Assembly: GCA_025056155.1 (NCBI GenBank)
Contig: JANWWL010000006.1
Coordinates: 62,001 to 126,000, forward strand
Reading direction: 5' to 3'
From: Sphingomonadaceae bacterium
GTDB lineage: Bacteria; Pseudomonadota; Alphaproteobacteria; Sphingomonadales; Sphingomonadaceae
Length of the DNA stretch: 64,000 nucleotides
The translations under genes were made by a program, and so were the position numbers. Numbering within the stretch: position 1 is the stretch's first letter; every line of letters starts with the position of its first letter. This document shows positions 1 through 8,550 of the stretch, in pieces. The notes under the pieces are model-generated. The model was not told where the DNA came from. It saw only the letters and a program-made list of their open reading frames with translations, and ran no database searches.

Positions 1-1
1 T

Positions 2-1450
2 CGCCTGCACCGGCTGGGGAGCGCGCCAGGGTCGGATCCCGTCCTCTACCGCGAGGAGGCCGACTTCTGGGTGAGCGTGGCGACGAGCCAGGACCGGCGC
101 TGGCTCCTCATCACCGCATCGCAGCCCGCAACGTCGGAGGTGCGCCTCGTCCCGGCCGACGCGCCGTTCGCCACCCCCCGGCTCGTCCGCCCGCGGCAGA
201 CGGGCGTGCGCTACCAGGTGGACTCCGGTGGCGGCCGGCTCGTGGTGCTGGCCAACGACACCCATCCCAACTTCCGGCTCGCCCTGGCCTCGCCCGAGGC
301 CCCCGACCGCTGGGAAACACTGCTCCAAGGCTCGGACCGGCTCTACCTGACCGGGGTCACGCCCTTCGCGTCCTATCTGGCGGTCGAGGAAAAGGCCGAC
401 GGCCTGGAGCGGATCCGCCTGATGTTTCCGAACGGGCGATCGCACTTCCCCCGCTTGCCCGAGGAGGTCGGCAGCGTGGCGCTGGGGACCAACGCCGAGC
501 CCGACGCCGCTCAATTGCGCCTCGTCTATTCCTCGATGGTCTCGCCCGAGACGGTCTTCGACTACGACGTCGCGACCGACCGGCTGGTGACGCGCAAGGT
601 CCAGCGCATCCCCTCGGGCTACGACCCCGGGCTCTATGTCACCGAGCGGCTGATGGCCCCCGCCCGCGACGGGGTGCAGGTGCCGGTGACCCTTCTCATG
701 CGTCGCGACCACCTCAGGGACGGCAGCCGGCCGCTCCACGTGTATGGCTATGCGGCCTACGGCTACGGTCTGCCGCCGAGCTTCTCGTCGACCCGGCTGT
801 CGCTCGTCGACCGAGGCTTCGCCTACGCCCTGATCCACGCCCGGGGTGGCGACGACCTGGGCTACACCTGGTATCTGGACGGCAAGCTCGAACGGAAGAT
901 CAACAGCTTCCACGACTTCATCGATGCCACCCGCTTCCTGCACGGTGCGGGCTTCGGCCGGCCCGAGGTCACCTCGGCTTCGGGCGGATCGGCGGGCGGC
1001 TGGCTCATGGGGCTGGTGGCCACCTGGGCACCCCAGCTCTACCGGGCGGTCGTGGCCCACGTGCCGTTCGTCGACGTGCTCAACACCATGCTGGACGAGA
1101 CCCTGCCGCTCACCCCCGGGGAATGGCCGGAATGGGGCGATCCCCGCACGGATGAGGCCGCCTTCCGGCGGCTGCTGGAACTTTCCCCGTACGACCAGGT
1201 GCGCCGGCAGGACTATCCGGCCCTCCTGGTCACGGCCGGAATCGCCGACCCGCGCGTCACCTACTGGGAACCGGCCAAGTGGGTGGCGCGCCTCAGGGCC
1301 GAATCGGGTTCGCGCAACCCCATCCTCCTCAAGACGAACATGGAAGCCGGGCATGGCGGACGGTCGGGCCGCTACGAGCGGCTGCGCGAGGTGGCCGAGG
1401 AATACGCCTTCATCCTGAGCGTGTTCGACGGTCGGCTGGGCCGGCCTTGA
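2..1450 (+). CDS. ptrB: Oligopeptidase B (S9A prolyl oligopeptidase family), 5'-truncated by window edge
   Basis: This is the C-terminal part of a serine peptidase that cuts short peptides after basic residues, probably in the cytoplasm or periplasm. The frame is open from base 2, and the residues before the ORF-track start (RLHRLGS..YREEADFWVSV) continue the beta-propeller, so the true start lies outside the window. The catalytic domain is complete: the nucleophile Ser sits in SGGSAGGWLMG, the Asp follows in ADPRVTYWEPAKW and the His in EAGHGGRSGRYE. The spacing of the triad and the DPRV.YWEP motif are typical of oligopeptidase B rather than prolyl oligopeptidase. It is the last gene of whatever unit lies upstream. 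The family assignment is secure, while the substrate range is inferred from the family. Confidence 0.88.
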   Translation, partial: RLHRLGSAPGSDPVLYREEADFWVSVATSQDRRWLLITASQPATSEVRLVPADAPFATPRLVRPRQTGVRYQVDSGGGRLVVLANDTHPNFRLALASPEAPDRWETLLQGSDRLYLTGVTPFASYLAVEEKADGLERIRLMFPNGRSHFPRLPEEVGSVALGTNAEPDAAQLRLVYSSMVSPETVFDYDVATDRLVTRKVQRIPSGYDPGLYVTERLMAPARDGVQVPVTLLMRRDHLRDGSRPLHVYGYAAYGYGLPPSFSSTRLSLVDRGFAYALIHARGGDDLGYTWYLDGKLERKINSFHDFIDATRFLHGAGFGRPEVTSASGGSAGGWLMGLVATWAPQLYRAVVAHVPFVDVLNTMLDETLPLTPGEWPEWGDPRTDEAAFRRLLELSPYDQVRRQDYPALLVTAGIADPRVTYWEPAKWVARLRAESGSRNPILLKTNMEAGHGGRSGRYERLREVAEEYAFILSVFDGRLGRP

Positions 1451-1462
1451 CGTCCCGGCGGG

Positions 1463-1498
1463 CGCGCGGGGCGGCACGTGCGCGCGGGGCGGCACGTG
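1463..1498. repeat. 18-bp perfect tandem duplication
   Basis: Two exact adjacent copies of CGCGCGGGGCGGCACGTG (1463-1480 and 1481-1498) lie 12 bp after the oligopeptidase B stop codon. In one plus frame the unit would encode six residues. The function is unknown and slippage during replication is a sufficient explanation. Confidence 0.8.
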
Positions 1499-1518
1499 GA
1501 GGTGCGCGCAGGGCCCGG

Positions 1519-1692
1519 AAGCACCCCTTCTTCGGCTCGAGGCGGGCGACGACGGCCATCGAGCTCGCCCCGCAATCCCGCCAGCCGGCGGAAAAAGCCC
1601 GGTTGCTGGCGGTAAAGGCGCCGGAGACGAAGGACGAGGCCGAGTTTCAAGGTCTGTTGGCCGAGGCCAACGTCCAGCTCGAACTCGCGTGA
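1519..1692 (+). other. Coding-like ORF tail without a recognisable start (possible gene remnant)
   Basis: In the frame that ends with TGA at 1692, the last ~55 codons have a strong G/C bias at the third position. They encode a charged, helix-like sequence (..PAEKARLLAVKAPETKDEAEF..) unlike the Arg/Pro/Ala-rich products of most shadow frames here. No ATG or GTG start with a ribosome binding site is visible, and upstream the frame runs through the 18-bp tandem repeat. An 8-bp inverted repeat (CCGCCAGC at 1578-1585, GCTGGCGG at 1605-1612) lies inside. I do not recognise a family. It could be the 3' end of a decayed gene or a chance frame. The stop codon overlaps the GTG of the next small ORF. 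Confidence 0.2.
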
Positions 1693-2024
1693 CCGGGACG
1701 GCGCGGGACGACGTCGGCTGCCCCGGCGGCCCGGGGTTCGCGCCGTCGCCCGTCCTCGCCCAAGCGCAACACCTCGCCCGCACCCGCAAGAAGGTGCGGA
1801 CGCGCACCGAAGAGACCGCCCGACACGCCGACCGACGGTGGATCGCCTGCGCGATCCTTGATCCCTTTGCCGTCCCCTTCCTGACCCTCATGCCCCTTGC
1901 CTTCCTCCTCGTGCTCGTGGAGCCCGAGGGGGGGGAAGGAGCTGTCCCAGCGCGCCATCGTTGCTCGGGTGCGGTGGCCCTTCTGACCCTCGTCGTGGGG
2001 TGCTATTTCGGCGAGGAGGCCTGA
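1689..2024 (+). CDS. Possible small membrane protein, unknown
   Basis: The 111-aa ORF starts at a GTG that overlaps the preceding stop codon (GTGA), the junction style used by many real gene pairs in this window. Third codon positions are almost all G or C for the first ~80 codons, which supports coding. The product has a basic, Arg/Lys-rich N-terminal half (residues ~28-50), then one clear hydrophobic stretch (about residues 54-77) and a weaker one near the C-terminus. I recognise no domain. The last 22 bp overlap the 3' end of the convergent TPR gene, and no ribosome binding site stands out, so this may not be a gene. If it is not, 1451-2002 holds only repeats. Confidence 0.3.
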   Translation: MTGTARDDVGCPGGPGFAPSPVLAQAQHLARTRKKVRTRTEETARHADRRWIACAILDPFAVPFLTLMPLAFLLVLVEPEGGEGAVPARHRCSGAVALLTLVVGCYFGEEA

Positions 2025-2779
2025 AGGGCGGCCTCGCGGGCGGCGGCCAGCCGCGCGGCCTCGGTACCTGGATGGGCCTGCGCCACCAGCGCCCACACGG
2101 CGCGGGCCGCCTCCAGGTCGCCCGCCGCGGCGGCCACGTCCCCCTGCTCCAGCATCACGTCGGGATCGGACGGGGCGAGTGCCGAGGCCACCGCCACTTC
2201 CCGCTGGGCAAGCCCCACCTCGCCCATCCGGCGGGCCAGCGCCGCCGACAGCAGCGCGGCGGTGGCGTCGGTGGGATGGAGGGTCCGCGCTCGGTCCAGG
2301 TCGCGCCGTGCCTCGGCCAACGCGCCCGTTTCCACAAGCGCCCGGGCCCGGTCGACGAGCAGCCCCGCCTCGAGCTTCGGCGCGAACGCGCCGACTGCGG
2401 CGATCGCGCTCGTGAAGTGCTGGGCCGCGCGCCCTGGCTCGCCGGCCAACAGGGCGGCGTTTCCCGCTTGACCCCAGAGTTCTGGTACCAGCGGATGGTT
2501 CGCCCGCTCGGCCAAGCGCGCGGCCTCGGCCAACGCGGCCGCCGCGTCGGCATGCCGCCCCTGGGTCAACAGGGCGAGGCCCAGGCAATGGCGGGCCGGC
2601 ACGCCGCCCGCGCGCTCGGCGATCCAGGCGCGGGCGAACCGCTCGGCGAGCGCCGGGTCGGCCCCCAGCGCCGCGCGCGTGCACCCCTCGTACAGCGCGG
2701 CCTGTGGCGGCGGCTCCACTCCGTCCGGGGGCACGGGACCGATGGCCGCCTGGGCGAGCGCGAGGACGACCCTCAGCAC
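2003..2779 (-). CDS. TPR-repeat protein, probably exported or membrane-associated
   Basis: This 258-aa product is Ala/Leu-rich and made mostly of helical pairs with the TPR pattern (for example AELLV.RARALVETGALAEARRDLDRARTL and LEQGDVAAAAGDLEAARAVW), about five repeats from residue ~45 to the end. The N-terminus is hydrophobic (LRVVLALAQAAIG) and may be a short signal peptide. The GTG start at 2779 lies inside the end of the alpha/beta hydrolase gene (7-bp overlap), so translation is likely coupled. It is the last gene of a four-gene minus-strand operon. TPR proteins act as protein-binding scaffolds; the partner is unknown. Its 3' end overlaps a doubtful plus-strand small ORF. Confidence 0.72.
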   Translation of the reverse strand: MLRVVLALAQAAIGPVPPDGVEPPPQAALYEGCTRAALGADPALAERFARAWIAERAGGVPARHCLGLALLTQGRHADAAAALAEAARLAERANHPLVPELWGQAGNAALLAGEPGRAAQHFTSAIAAVGAFAPKLEAGLLVDRARALVETGALAEARRDLDRARTLHPTDATAALLSAALARRMGEVGLAQREVAVASALAPSDPDVMLEQGDVAAAAGDLEAARAVWALVAQAHPGTEAARLAAAREAALQASSPK

Positions 2780-3564
2780 CGGGCGAGGAGTTCGTCCACC
2801 GTTCGCGCCAGAAGCTCGAGCTCGGCCGGCCCGCTCAAGCGATGATCCCCACCCTTCACCAACACCAGGCGCACGTCGGCAGAGGCGAGTGCCCGCATGA
2901 GACGCACCGAGATTTCCCAGGGCACGTCGTCGTCCGCCTCCCCGTGGAGGAGACGGACGGGGGCATCGATCGCGATCGGGCCAGCCAAAAGGCGGGCCTC
3001 ACGCGCATCCTCGAGGAAGGTGCGCGTGAACCGCTGGGGCTCAGAGCCATAACGGCTGGCGCGCAGGAAGAAGCCGTCACGGATGAGGGCCTCGCGTTCG
3101 GCTGCCGAAAGGGCCAAACCCCATTCGGGGAAATCCGGGGCGGCGGCGATGCCCACGAGCCCCCGGACGCGCGGGCCGAGGGCGAGCGCCAGGCGCAGCA
3201 TGATCCAGGCCCCCATCGACGAGCCCACGAGCAGGAGGGAGCCCGAGGGGTGCACATGGTCGACGACGGCCCGGGCGTCGGCCGTCCAGCGGGTGATCGA
3301 GCCATCGTCGAAGCGCCCTTGGGAAGCGCCGCAGCCCGAATAGTCGAGCCTGAGGTAGGCGAACCCCTGGGCCCGAGCCCGGTGGGCGAGGAACGTCGCC
3401 TTGGTGCCGGCCATGTCGGAACCGTAGCCGGGCAGGAAGACGACGAGGGGCCCGGGGCCCGGCTGGTGGCGGAAGGCCAGTCGGACGCCGTCGCCGCGGT
3501 CGAGGAACGCCGGCTCCTCGGTCGGCACGCCGGTGGGCATCGCCCGGGAGGTTCCTGGCGTCAT
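2773..3564 (-). CDS. Alpha/beta hydrolase (serine hydrolase, ABHD10-like)
   Basis: The 263-aa protein has the alpha/beta-hydrolase order: an oxyanion-strand region LVVFLPGYGSDM (residues ~32-43), the nucleophile elbow GSSMGAW (residues ~100-106), an acid after the LLHGEADDDVPW strand, and the catalytic His in GGDHRLSG near residue 245. This resembles the small esterase/thioesterase group that includes ABHD10. The ORF track begins far upstream, but the real ATG at 3564 forms an ATGA overlap with the stop of the preceding gene (3561-3563), which fixes the start. It is third in the operon with two CE4-like amidohydrolases and a TPR protein. The substrate cannot be read from the sequence; an ester or thioester linked to the upstream amidohydrolases is an inference. 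Confidence 0.85.
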   Translation of the reverse strand: MTPGTSRAMPTGVPTEEPAFLDRGDGVRLAFRHQPGPGPLVVFLPGYGSDMAGTKATFLAHRARAQGFAYLRLDYSGCGASQGRFDDGSITRWTADARAVVDHVHPSGSLLLVGSSMGAWIMLRLALALGPRVRGLVGIAAAPDFPEWGLALSAAEREALIRDGFFLRASRYGSEPQRFTRTFLEDAREARLLAGPIAIDAPVRLLHGEADDDVPWEISVRLMRALASADVRLVLVKGGDHRLSGPAELELLARTVDELLARC

Positions 3565-4463
3565 GGCTCGCGCTCGGCCCAGGCCGCCAGCAGGGCCGAG
3601 GGGGTGGCGAACCACACGTCGTTGCGAGCGAGAAGCGTATCGAGGAGCCTCTCGACCGCGGCGATCCGGTAGGGAAGGCCTGAGACATAGGGCACGAGCT
3701 CGAGGCCCAGCATCCGTCCCCCTTCGCCCGCCAAGACCGCGACCGCTTCGGCCACCTGGCGCGCCCAGTCGGCGGCAAGAGCGCCCAGCTGGCCGATCAC
3801 CTGGCGGTCCGCGAGCTCGTGATGGAGCGGCACGTTGATCAGGCCATTGGCGAACCGCCACGGCCGGTCGTCGTTCGGCCAGTCGAGCGTGAAGGTGAAG
3901 CCCGCGTCCTTCAAGATCTGGGGCGTGCGCCAACTCTGCGACCGGGCGATCGACAGCCATCCCGAAGGCGCCTCTCCCAACGCGGCCCAGCGCGCCCGGG
4001 TGTCGGTCACGATGCTGCGTTCCTCCGCTTCGGACAGCGAGGAGTCGATGACGTCGTTCATGGTGCGCCCGTGTGCCACGATCTCGTGGCCACCCGCCCG
4101 CACGGCCTCGAGGAGGGCCGGATAGCGCTCCGCCACTGCGACGTTCATGGCCACGGCACCCTTGAGCCCGCGGGCCTCGAGCGCGTCCAGCAGGCGGAAG
4201 ATGCCGATGCGGTTGCCATAGTCGCGCGCCGTGTAGTGGCGGTAGTCGGGAAAGGGGGTGGCCATATGGCCCGGAGCGCGGAACGGCCGGTCGGACGGGG
4301 TGAGGGGGAAGAATTCGCTCACCACCACCGGAAGGACGACCACGCGCGCTCCGTGGGGCCAGGCGAGCGGCGGGCGGTGCGGCCAGGGCTGCCAGGAGTA
4401 CAGGTCGTGATCATAGCCGTAGCGCCGACGGGGATAGGCGAGGTAGGCGGGATCGAGCGTCAC
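3561..4463 (-). CDS. Polysaccharide deacetylase-fold (CE4/PuuE-like) amidohydrolase, second of a pair
   Basis: This 300-aa protein has a NodB-like barrel with the region YTARDYGNRIGIFRLLDALEARG and the motif EIVAHGRTMND (residues ~130-140). In classical metal-dependent CE4 deacetylases the His of this motif is followed four residues later by a second His, and strand 1 carries a TFDD motif. Here the second His is replaced and strand 1 reads VVVLPVVVSEFF. That pattern is closer to PuuE-type allantoinase and related metal-independent members than to chitin or peptidoglycan deacetylases. The GTG start at 4463 overlaps the upstream stop as GTGA. It lies directly after a paralogous gene with the same features, and an alpha/beta hydrolase follows. 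The true substrate is unknown; an amide or N-acyl compound is likely. Confidence 0.82.
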   Translation of the reverse strand: MTLDPAYLAYPRRRYGYDHDLYSWQPWPHRPPLAWPHGARVVVLPVVVSEFFPLTPSDRPFRAPGHMATPFPDYRHYTARDYGNRIGIFRLLDALEARGLKGAVAMNVAVAERYPALLEAVRAGGHEIVAHGRTMNDVIDSSLSEAEERSIVTDTRARWAALGEAPSGWLSIARSQSWRTPQILKDAGFTFTLDWPNDDRPWRFANGLINVPLHHELADRQVIGQLGALAADWARQVAEAVAVLAGEGGRMLGLELVPYVSGLPYRIAAVERLLDTLLARNDVWFATPSALLAAWAEREP

Positions 4464-5356
4464 GCCACGGCCCCTTCGGACTGAGGGGGGGGCACTTGGG
4501 CGCGAAAGGCCGCGACGATGTCCGAGGCCTTGGCGATCCACGCCCGGGGATCGGCCGCGATGTGCTTCAGCACCCGCCGGAACGGGCCGATCCGGTGGGG
4601 CTGGCCGATCAGGTAGGCGTGAAGCGGAATGCACATCACCGTACCCGTTCCAGCACCTTCGACCGCCAGCCGCTCGAACTGAGCGATCAGCGCATCGGCA
4701 TACTCGTCCGGGCTCATCCGATAGACGATGAAGCCGTAGTGGTCGTTGACCTCGAGGCTGTAGGGCAGGGCCACGAGCGGCCCATGACGGGTGGTGATCC
4801 AGGTGGGCTGGTCGTCGTGGTAGAGGTCGCAGGTGTAGTCCAGGCCCGCCTCGGCCAGCAGGTCGAAGGTGTGGAGCGTGTGGGTGAGCGCTGGGGCCAG
4901 CCAGCCGCGGATGCGCTGGCCCGTGGCGGCCAGCACCGTCTCGATCGAGTCGCGGATGATCTCCCGTTCCTGGTCGGGCGACATGTCGTAGGCATAGCGG
5001 GTGTTGGTGATCCCGTGGCTGAAGAACTCCCAGCCGCGGGCGACGGCATCGGCCACCACCTCGGGGTGGTGTTGGCACAGCGCCACCGACAGCGACACTG
5101 AGCCTGGGAAGCCGTGCTCGCTCATGGCCTCGGCCATCCGCCAGTGCGCGACACGGTTGCCGTAGTCGCGATGGCCGAAGCCCACCACGTCGGGGTGCGG
5201 GCGGGCCCAAGCCTTGCGCTTCGGATGGGGGGGCGGGTCGGCCTCGTAGTATTCGAGGTTGGGGGCGATCCACACGGCCACCGTGCGGCCGCCAGGCCAG
5301 GCGAGCGGCCGGCGCCCCCGCCACGGCTGGTAGGGATAAAGACCGGGATCCTCCAC
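4460..5356 (-). CDS. Polysaccharide deacetylase-fold (CE4/PuuE-like) amidohydrolase, first of a pair
   Basis: The 298-aa protein is a paralogue of its downstream neighbour. It shares an N-terminal YPYQPWRGR..LAWPGG opening, a DYGNRVAHWRMAEAMSEHG segment and the motif EFFSHGITNTR (residues ~125-135), again without the second metal-binding His. A conserved GIP-type late strand is replaced by CIPLHAYLIGQPHR, whose His may be catalytic. I chose GTG 5356 (VEDPGLYPYQPW) because homology begins there and GAGG..AAGAAGG lies upstream; ATG 5407 would add 17 low-complexity residues. It begins a four-gene operon of overlapping genes. About 110 bp separate it from nrdR on the same strand, so read-through is possible. 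Paired genes of this type may form a heteromeric enzyme, which is an inference. Confidence 0.82.
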   Translation of the reverse strand: MEDPGLYPYQPWRGRRPLAWPGGRTVAVWIAPNLEYYEADPPPHPKRKAWARPHPDVVGFGHRDYGNRVAHWRMAEAMSEHGFPGSVSLSVALCQHHPEVVADAVARGWEFFSHGITNTRYAYDMSPDQEREIIRDSIETVLAATGQRIRGWLAPALTHTLHTFDLLAEAGLDYTCDLYHDDQPTWITTRHGPLVALPYSLEVNDHYGFIVYRMSPDEYADALIAQFERLAVEGAGTGTVMCIPLHAYLIGQPHRIGPFRRVLKHIAADPRAWIAKASDIVAAFRAQVPPPQSEGAVA

Positions 5357-5468
5357 GGCCCTTCTTGTTCCCTCAGCCGCAGCCCTTGGCAACGGGCCAG
5401 GCCCCATCGACCCTGGCCGACGTGGGCCAGCGCCATGGGCACGGAGCGGGCCCAACGCCGTGGCCCGG

Positions 5469-5930
5469 TCAGGCCTTCACGGACTTCGAGAGCTGGCCCA
5501 CGAAGGTCTCGAAGTCCTTGGCCTCGCGGAACTCGCGATACACGCTCGCGAAGCGCACGTAGGCCACGGGATCGAGCTGGGCCAGGCCCTCCATCACCAA
5601 GGTGCCGATCTGCTCGGCCGTCACCTCCGCCTCGCCCAGCGCTTCCAGCTGGCGCTGGATCGAGGAGACCAGACGCTCGATCCGCTCGGGCTCGATGTCG
5701 CGCTTGCGACAGGCCACCAGGATCGACCGGGCGAGCTTCTCCCGGTCGAACGGCTCGCGCCGACCCGATTTCTTGATCACCACGAGCTCGCGCAACTGCA
5801 CGCGCTCGAAGGTCGTGAAGCGCGCCCCGCAGGCGTTGCATTGCCGTCGGCGACGGATCGCCGTGCCGTCCTCGGTGGGGCGGCTGTCCTTCACCTGGGT
5901 GTCGTCGGCGTGGCAGAAAGGACAGCGCAT
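5469..5930 (-). CDS. nrdR: Transcriptional repressor NrdR
   Basis: This 153-aa protein matches the NrdR family in length and order. An N-terminal zinc ribbon ([25 protein letters not shown], four Cys in residues 3-34) is followed by an ATP-cone domain ([17 protein letters not shown] through residue ~140). NrdR senses ATP/dATP and represses ribonucleotide reductase genes by binding NrdR boxes. It lies 30 bp downstream of glyA, an arrangement found in many alphaproteobacteria that links folate one-carbon supply to dNTP synthesis. No ribonucleotide reductase gene is in the window, so its targets are elsewhere. The ATG start places the Cys motif at the usual position. Confidence 0.97.
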   Translation of the reverse strand: MRCPFCHADDTQVKDSRPTEDGTAIRRRRQCNACGARFTTFERVQLRELVVIKKSGRREPFDREKLARSILVACRKRDIEPERIERLVSSIQRQLEALGEAEVTAEQIGTLVMEGLAQLDPVAYVRFASVYREFREAKDFETFVGQLSKSVKA

Positions 5931-5960
5931 GGCACGGCCAAGGGCGAGACGCGTCCGGCG

Positions 5961-7256
5961 TTACGGATAGATCGGGAACCGCCGGGTCAGCGCCCGCACG
6001 CGATCCCGGACGGCCGCTTCCACCCGACCATTGCCTTCGGGCCCGTGGGCCGCGAGCCCGTCGAGGACGTCGGCGATCATCTCGCCCACCTGGCGGAACT
6101 CGGCCGGCCCGAAGCCCCGGGTGGTGGCCGCGGGCGAGCCCACGCGGATGCCGCTCGTCTTGGTGGGCGGCAGCGGGTCGAAGGGCACCCCGTTCTTGTT
6201 GCAGGTGATGCCCGCGCGCTCGAGGGCGGCGTCGGCATCCGCACCGGTCAGCCCCTTGGGCCGCAGATCCACCAGGGCCAAGTGGGTGTCGGTGCCGCCC
6301 GCCACGAGGGCACAGCCCCGTTCCTCGAGCGTGGCGGCCAGCACGCGGGCGTTCGCCACCACCGCACGGGCATAGTCGCGAAACGCCGGCTGCAGCGCTT
6401 CGCCGAACGCCACGGCCTTGGCCGCGATCACGTGCATCAGGGGCCCGCCCTGCAGGCCGGGAAACACGGCGGCGTCGATCTTGCGGGCCAGGGCCGGATC
6501 GTCCGTCAGGATCATGCCGCCGCGCGGGCCGCGCAGCGTCTTGTGCGTGGTGGTGGTGACGACGTGGGCGTGCGGGAACGGAGAGGGATGCGCCCCACCC
6601 GCCACGAGCCCGGCGAAGTGGGCCATGTCGACCATGAGCCACGCCCCGACCGAATCGGCGATGGCGCGCATGGCTGCAAAGTCGATGCGCCGCGGATAGG
6701 CCGATCCGCCCGCGATGACAAGGCGCGGCTTCTCGGCCTTGGCCAGGTCGGCCACCTGGTCGTAGTCGATGAGGTGGGTGTCGGCCCGCACGCCATACTG
6801 GACGGCGCGGAACCATTTGCCCGACACCGAGGCCTTGGCTCCGTGGGTCAGGTGGCCACCGGCCGCCAGGCTCAACCCCATGATCGTGTCGCCCGGCTGC
6901 AGCAGGGCCAGGAACACCGCCGCATTCGCCTGGGCCCCTGCGTGGGGCTGAACGTTCGCATGCGCACAACCGAACAGGGCCTTCGCCCGCTCGATCGCGA
7001 GCGCTTCCACGGCATCCGAAGGACCGCAGCCCTGGTAATAGCGGCGGCCGGGATAGCCCTCGGCGTACTTGTTGGTGAACACCGACCCCAGCGCTTCTAG
7101 CACCGCGCGGCTCACGATGTTCTCGGACGCGATGAGTTCGATCTGCTCCTGCTGCCGGCGCAATTCGTCGGCCAGGGCGGCGAAGACCTGGGGGTCGGCT
7201 TCGGCCAGCGTTTCAGTGAAGAACCCTTCCCGGGCGGTGGCGGGCAGCGTGCTCAT
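5961..7256 (-). CDS. glyA: Serine hydroxymethyltransferase
   Basis: GlyA is a cytoplasmic PLP enzyme that converts serine and tetrahydrofolate to glycine and 5,10-methylene-THF. The 431-aa protein has the family's length and signatures: LIASENIVS near residue 41, [15 protein letters not shown] (residues 61-77), and the PLP-binding lysine in [16 protein letters not shown] (Lys239). The C-terminal domain ends in the RRFPIYP tail. It starts six bases after the rpiB stop codon and is followed 30 bp later by nrdR, so rpiB-glyA-nrdR probably form one transcript. No glycine riboswitch-like leader is visible in front of it, which fits its internal position. Confidence 0.98.
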   Translation of the reverse strand: MSTLPATAREGFFTETLAEADPQVFAALADELRRQQEQIELIASENIVSRAVLEALGSVFTNKYAEGYPGRRYYQGCGPSDAVEALAIERAKALFGCAHANVQPHAGAQANAAVFLALLQPGDTIMGLSLAAGGHLTHGAKASVSGKWFRAVQYGVRADTHLIDYDQVADLAKAEKPRLVIAGGSAYPRRIDFAAMRAIADSVGAWLMVDMAHFAGLVAGGAHPSPFPHAHVVTTTTHKTLRGPRGGMILTDDPALARKIDAAVFPGLQGGPLMHVIAAKAVAFGEALQPAFRDYARAVVANARVLAATLEERGCALVAGGTDTHLALVDLRPKGLTGADADAALERAGITCNKNGVPFDPLPPTKTSGIRVGSPAATTRGFGPAEFRQVGEMIADVLDGLAAHGPEGNGRVEAAVRDRVRALTRRFPIYP

Positions 7257-7262
7257 GGACCC

Positions 7263-7700
7263 TCATCCCAGCTTCCGGACGCGGGGGCCGTGCCGGCCGC
7301 CCGCGAACGGGGTGGACAGGAACGCATCCAGGGCGTCGCGGGCCGTCTCGAGCCCGATGAGCCGCGCCCCGAAGGCGATCAGGTTGCAGTCGTTGTGCGC
7401 CCGGGCCAGGCGCGCGGACAGATGATCGTGCACCAGGGCGCAGCGCGCCCCCGGCACGCGGTTGGCGGCGATCGACATCCCGATCCCCGAACCGCACACG
7501 ACCACGCCGAAGGCCGCCTCGCCCCGGGCCACGGCCTCGGCGCACGCCCGACCGTAGTCGGGGTAGTCCACCGGTGGGTCGGGCGAATCGGTGCCGAGGT
7601 CCATGAGCTCATGGCCGGCGGCCCTCAGGTCGCGCGCCAGGGCGTCCTTCAGCGCGAAGCCCGCATGGTCGGCGGCAATGGCGATGCGCACCAGGCTCAC
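7263..7700 (-). CDS. rpiB: Ribose 5-phosphate isomerase B
   Basis: RpiB interconverts ribose 5-phosphate and ribulose 5-phosphate in the pentose phosphate pathway. The 145-aa protein carries the family's N-terminal ADHAGFALK motif, the DYPDYGRACAEAV segment and the catalytic Cys in VVVCGSGIGMSIAANR, followed by CALVHD and HNDCNLIAFGARLIG. Translation starts at GTG 7700 (VSLVRIAIAADHAG), which matches the family's N-terminus. It is the first gene of the rpiB-glyA-nrdR unit, and a plausible promoter lies 27-57 bp upstream. The RpiB fold also includes LacAB-type enzymes, but the genomic neighbours favour the housekeeping isomerase. Confidence 0.96.
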   Translation of the reverse strand: MSLVRIAIAADHAGFALKDALARDLRAAGHELMDLGTDSPDPPVDYPDYGRACAEAVARGEAAFGVVVCGSGIGMSIAANRVPGARCALVHDHLSARLARAHNDCNLIAFGARLIGLETARDALDAFLSTPFAGGRHGPRVRKLG

Positions 7701-7726
7701 ACCTCAAGCGATTGGGGGCGGCCGGC

Positions 7727-7757
7727 CACCTATGGCCCGAAATCTCGGGGCCGCCAA
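7727..7757 (-). promoter_or_regulatory. Candidate promoter of rpiB-glyA-nrdR
   Basis: On the minus strand TTGGCG (7757-7752) and CATAGG (7734-7729) are 17 bp apart, and the stretch between them holds an imperfect palindrome (GGCCCCGAGATTTCGGGCC). The region is AT-richer than its surroundings and lies just upstream of the rpiB GTG. It was read by eye only. Confidence 0.35.
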
Positions 7758-7779
7758 GCGCCCCCGGGAAGCCCCAGGG

Positions 7780-8469
7780 CTAGCCGATCTCGAACACGAT
7801 GGTGACGGTCGCGCTCACCTCCTGTTCGCCTGGCTCCACGGGAGGAGCCGCAGCCACCTCGGCGGCCATGGGCGCGGCCGCGCGCATCAGGGGCACGATA
7901 GGCGGGCGGGCGTCGCCTTCCGTAATCTCGAGCACGCGCCCCAGCTTCACGCCGGCCGCCGCCGCCAGGACTTCGGCGCGCGCGCGCGCCCGCCGCACAG
8001 CCTCGGCCCGGGCCTGGTCGAGGAGCGGCTCGGGCCGGTCGATGCCGAAGGCCGGCCCGTCGATGCGGTTCGCCCCTTCCGCCACCAGCGCCTGGATCAC
8101 GGGGCCCACGCGCGCCAGGTCGCGCAACCGCACCGTGACGCTGTTCGTGGCCTCGTAGCCCGTGATCTGCGGCCGGCGCCCATCGCCATAGCGGTACTGT
8201 GGCTGCACGGTGACCTGGGCCGTGCGGATGTCGCGGTCGGCCACGCCAGCGCGCTTGAGCGCGGACACCACCCGGCCCATGCGCTCGCCGTTCGCCGCCA
8301 GGGCGGCCCCCGCATCGGGCGCTTGCGTCACGACCCCGGCACCAATCGTCGCCATATCCGGCCGCGCCTTGACCGAGGCCTGGGCCGTCACCGTCAGGCG
8401 GGGCGGGGTCTCGGCCGTCACGGGCAGAGCCCAGAGCAGGGCGGCGGCGAGAATCGGCAAGGTGCGCAT
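7780..8469 (-). CDS. SIMPL-domain (DUF541) periplasmic protein
   Basis: The 229-aa product begins with a signal peptide (LPILAAALLWALPVTAE, cleavage near residue 20) and continues with a SIMPL/DUF541 domain. Recognisable parts are LTVTAQASVKARPDMATIGAGV, the YEATNSVTVRLRDLARVGPVI segment and a C-terminal VSATVTIVFEIG strand. Family members are periplasmic or outer-membrane-associated proteins of unclear role, with some linked to oxidative stress. The ORF track extends far upstream, but ATG 8469 is the first start that gives a clean signal peptide. It diverges from the mntP-like gene with 81 bp between start codons. Confidence 0.85.
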   Translation of the reverse strand: MRTLPILAAALLWALPVTAETPPRLTVTAQASVKARPDMATIGAGVVTQAPDAGAALAANGERMGRVVSALKRAGVADRDIRTAQVTVQPQYRYGDGRRPQITGYEATNSVTVRLRDLARVGPVIQALVAEGANRIDGPAFGIDRPEPLLDQARAEAVRRARARAEVLAAAAGVKLGRVLEITEGDARPPIVPLMRAAAPMAAEVAAAPPVEPGEQEVSATVTIVFEIG

Positions 8470-8550
8470 AACGGGGCTCCTCTCAACGGGCGGGCACGCG
8501 ATGGCTGGGCGGGGCTTTCGTTCCGCGGACGGTGGCGCCAGGAAGTGCCA

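Noticed and set aside
8470-8550. Manganese (yybP-ykoY) riboswitch before mntP
   Set aside because: Only 81 bp are available and no conserved loop motifs are present.
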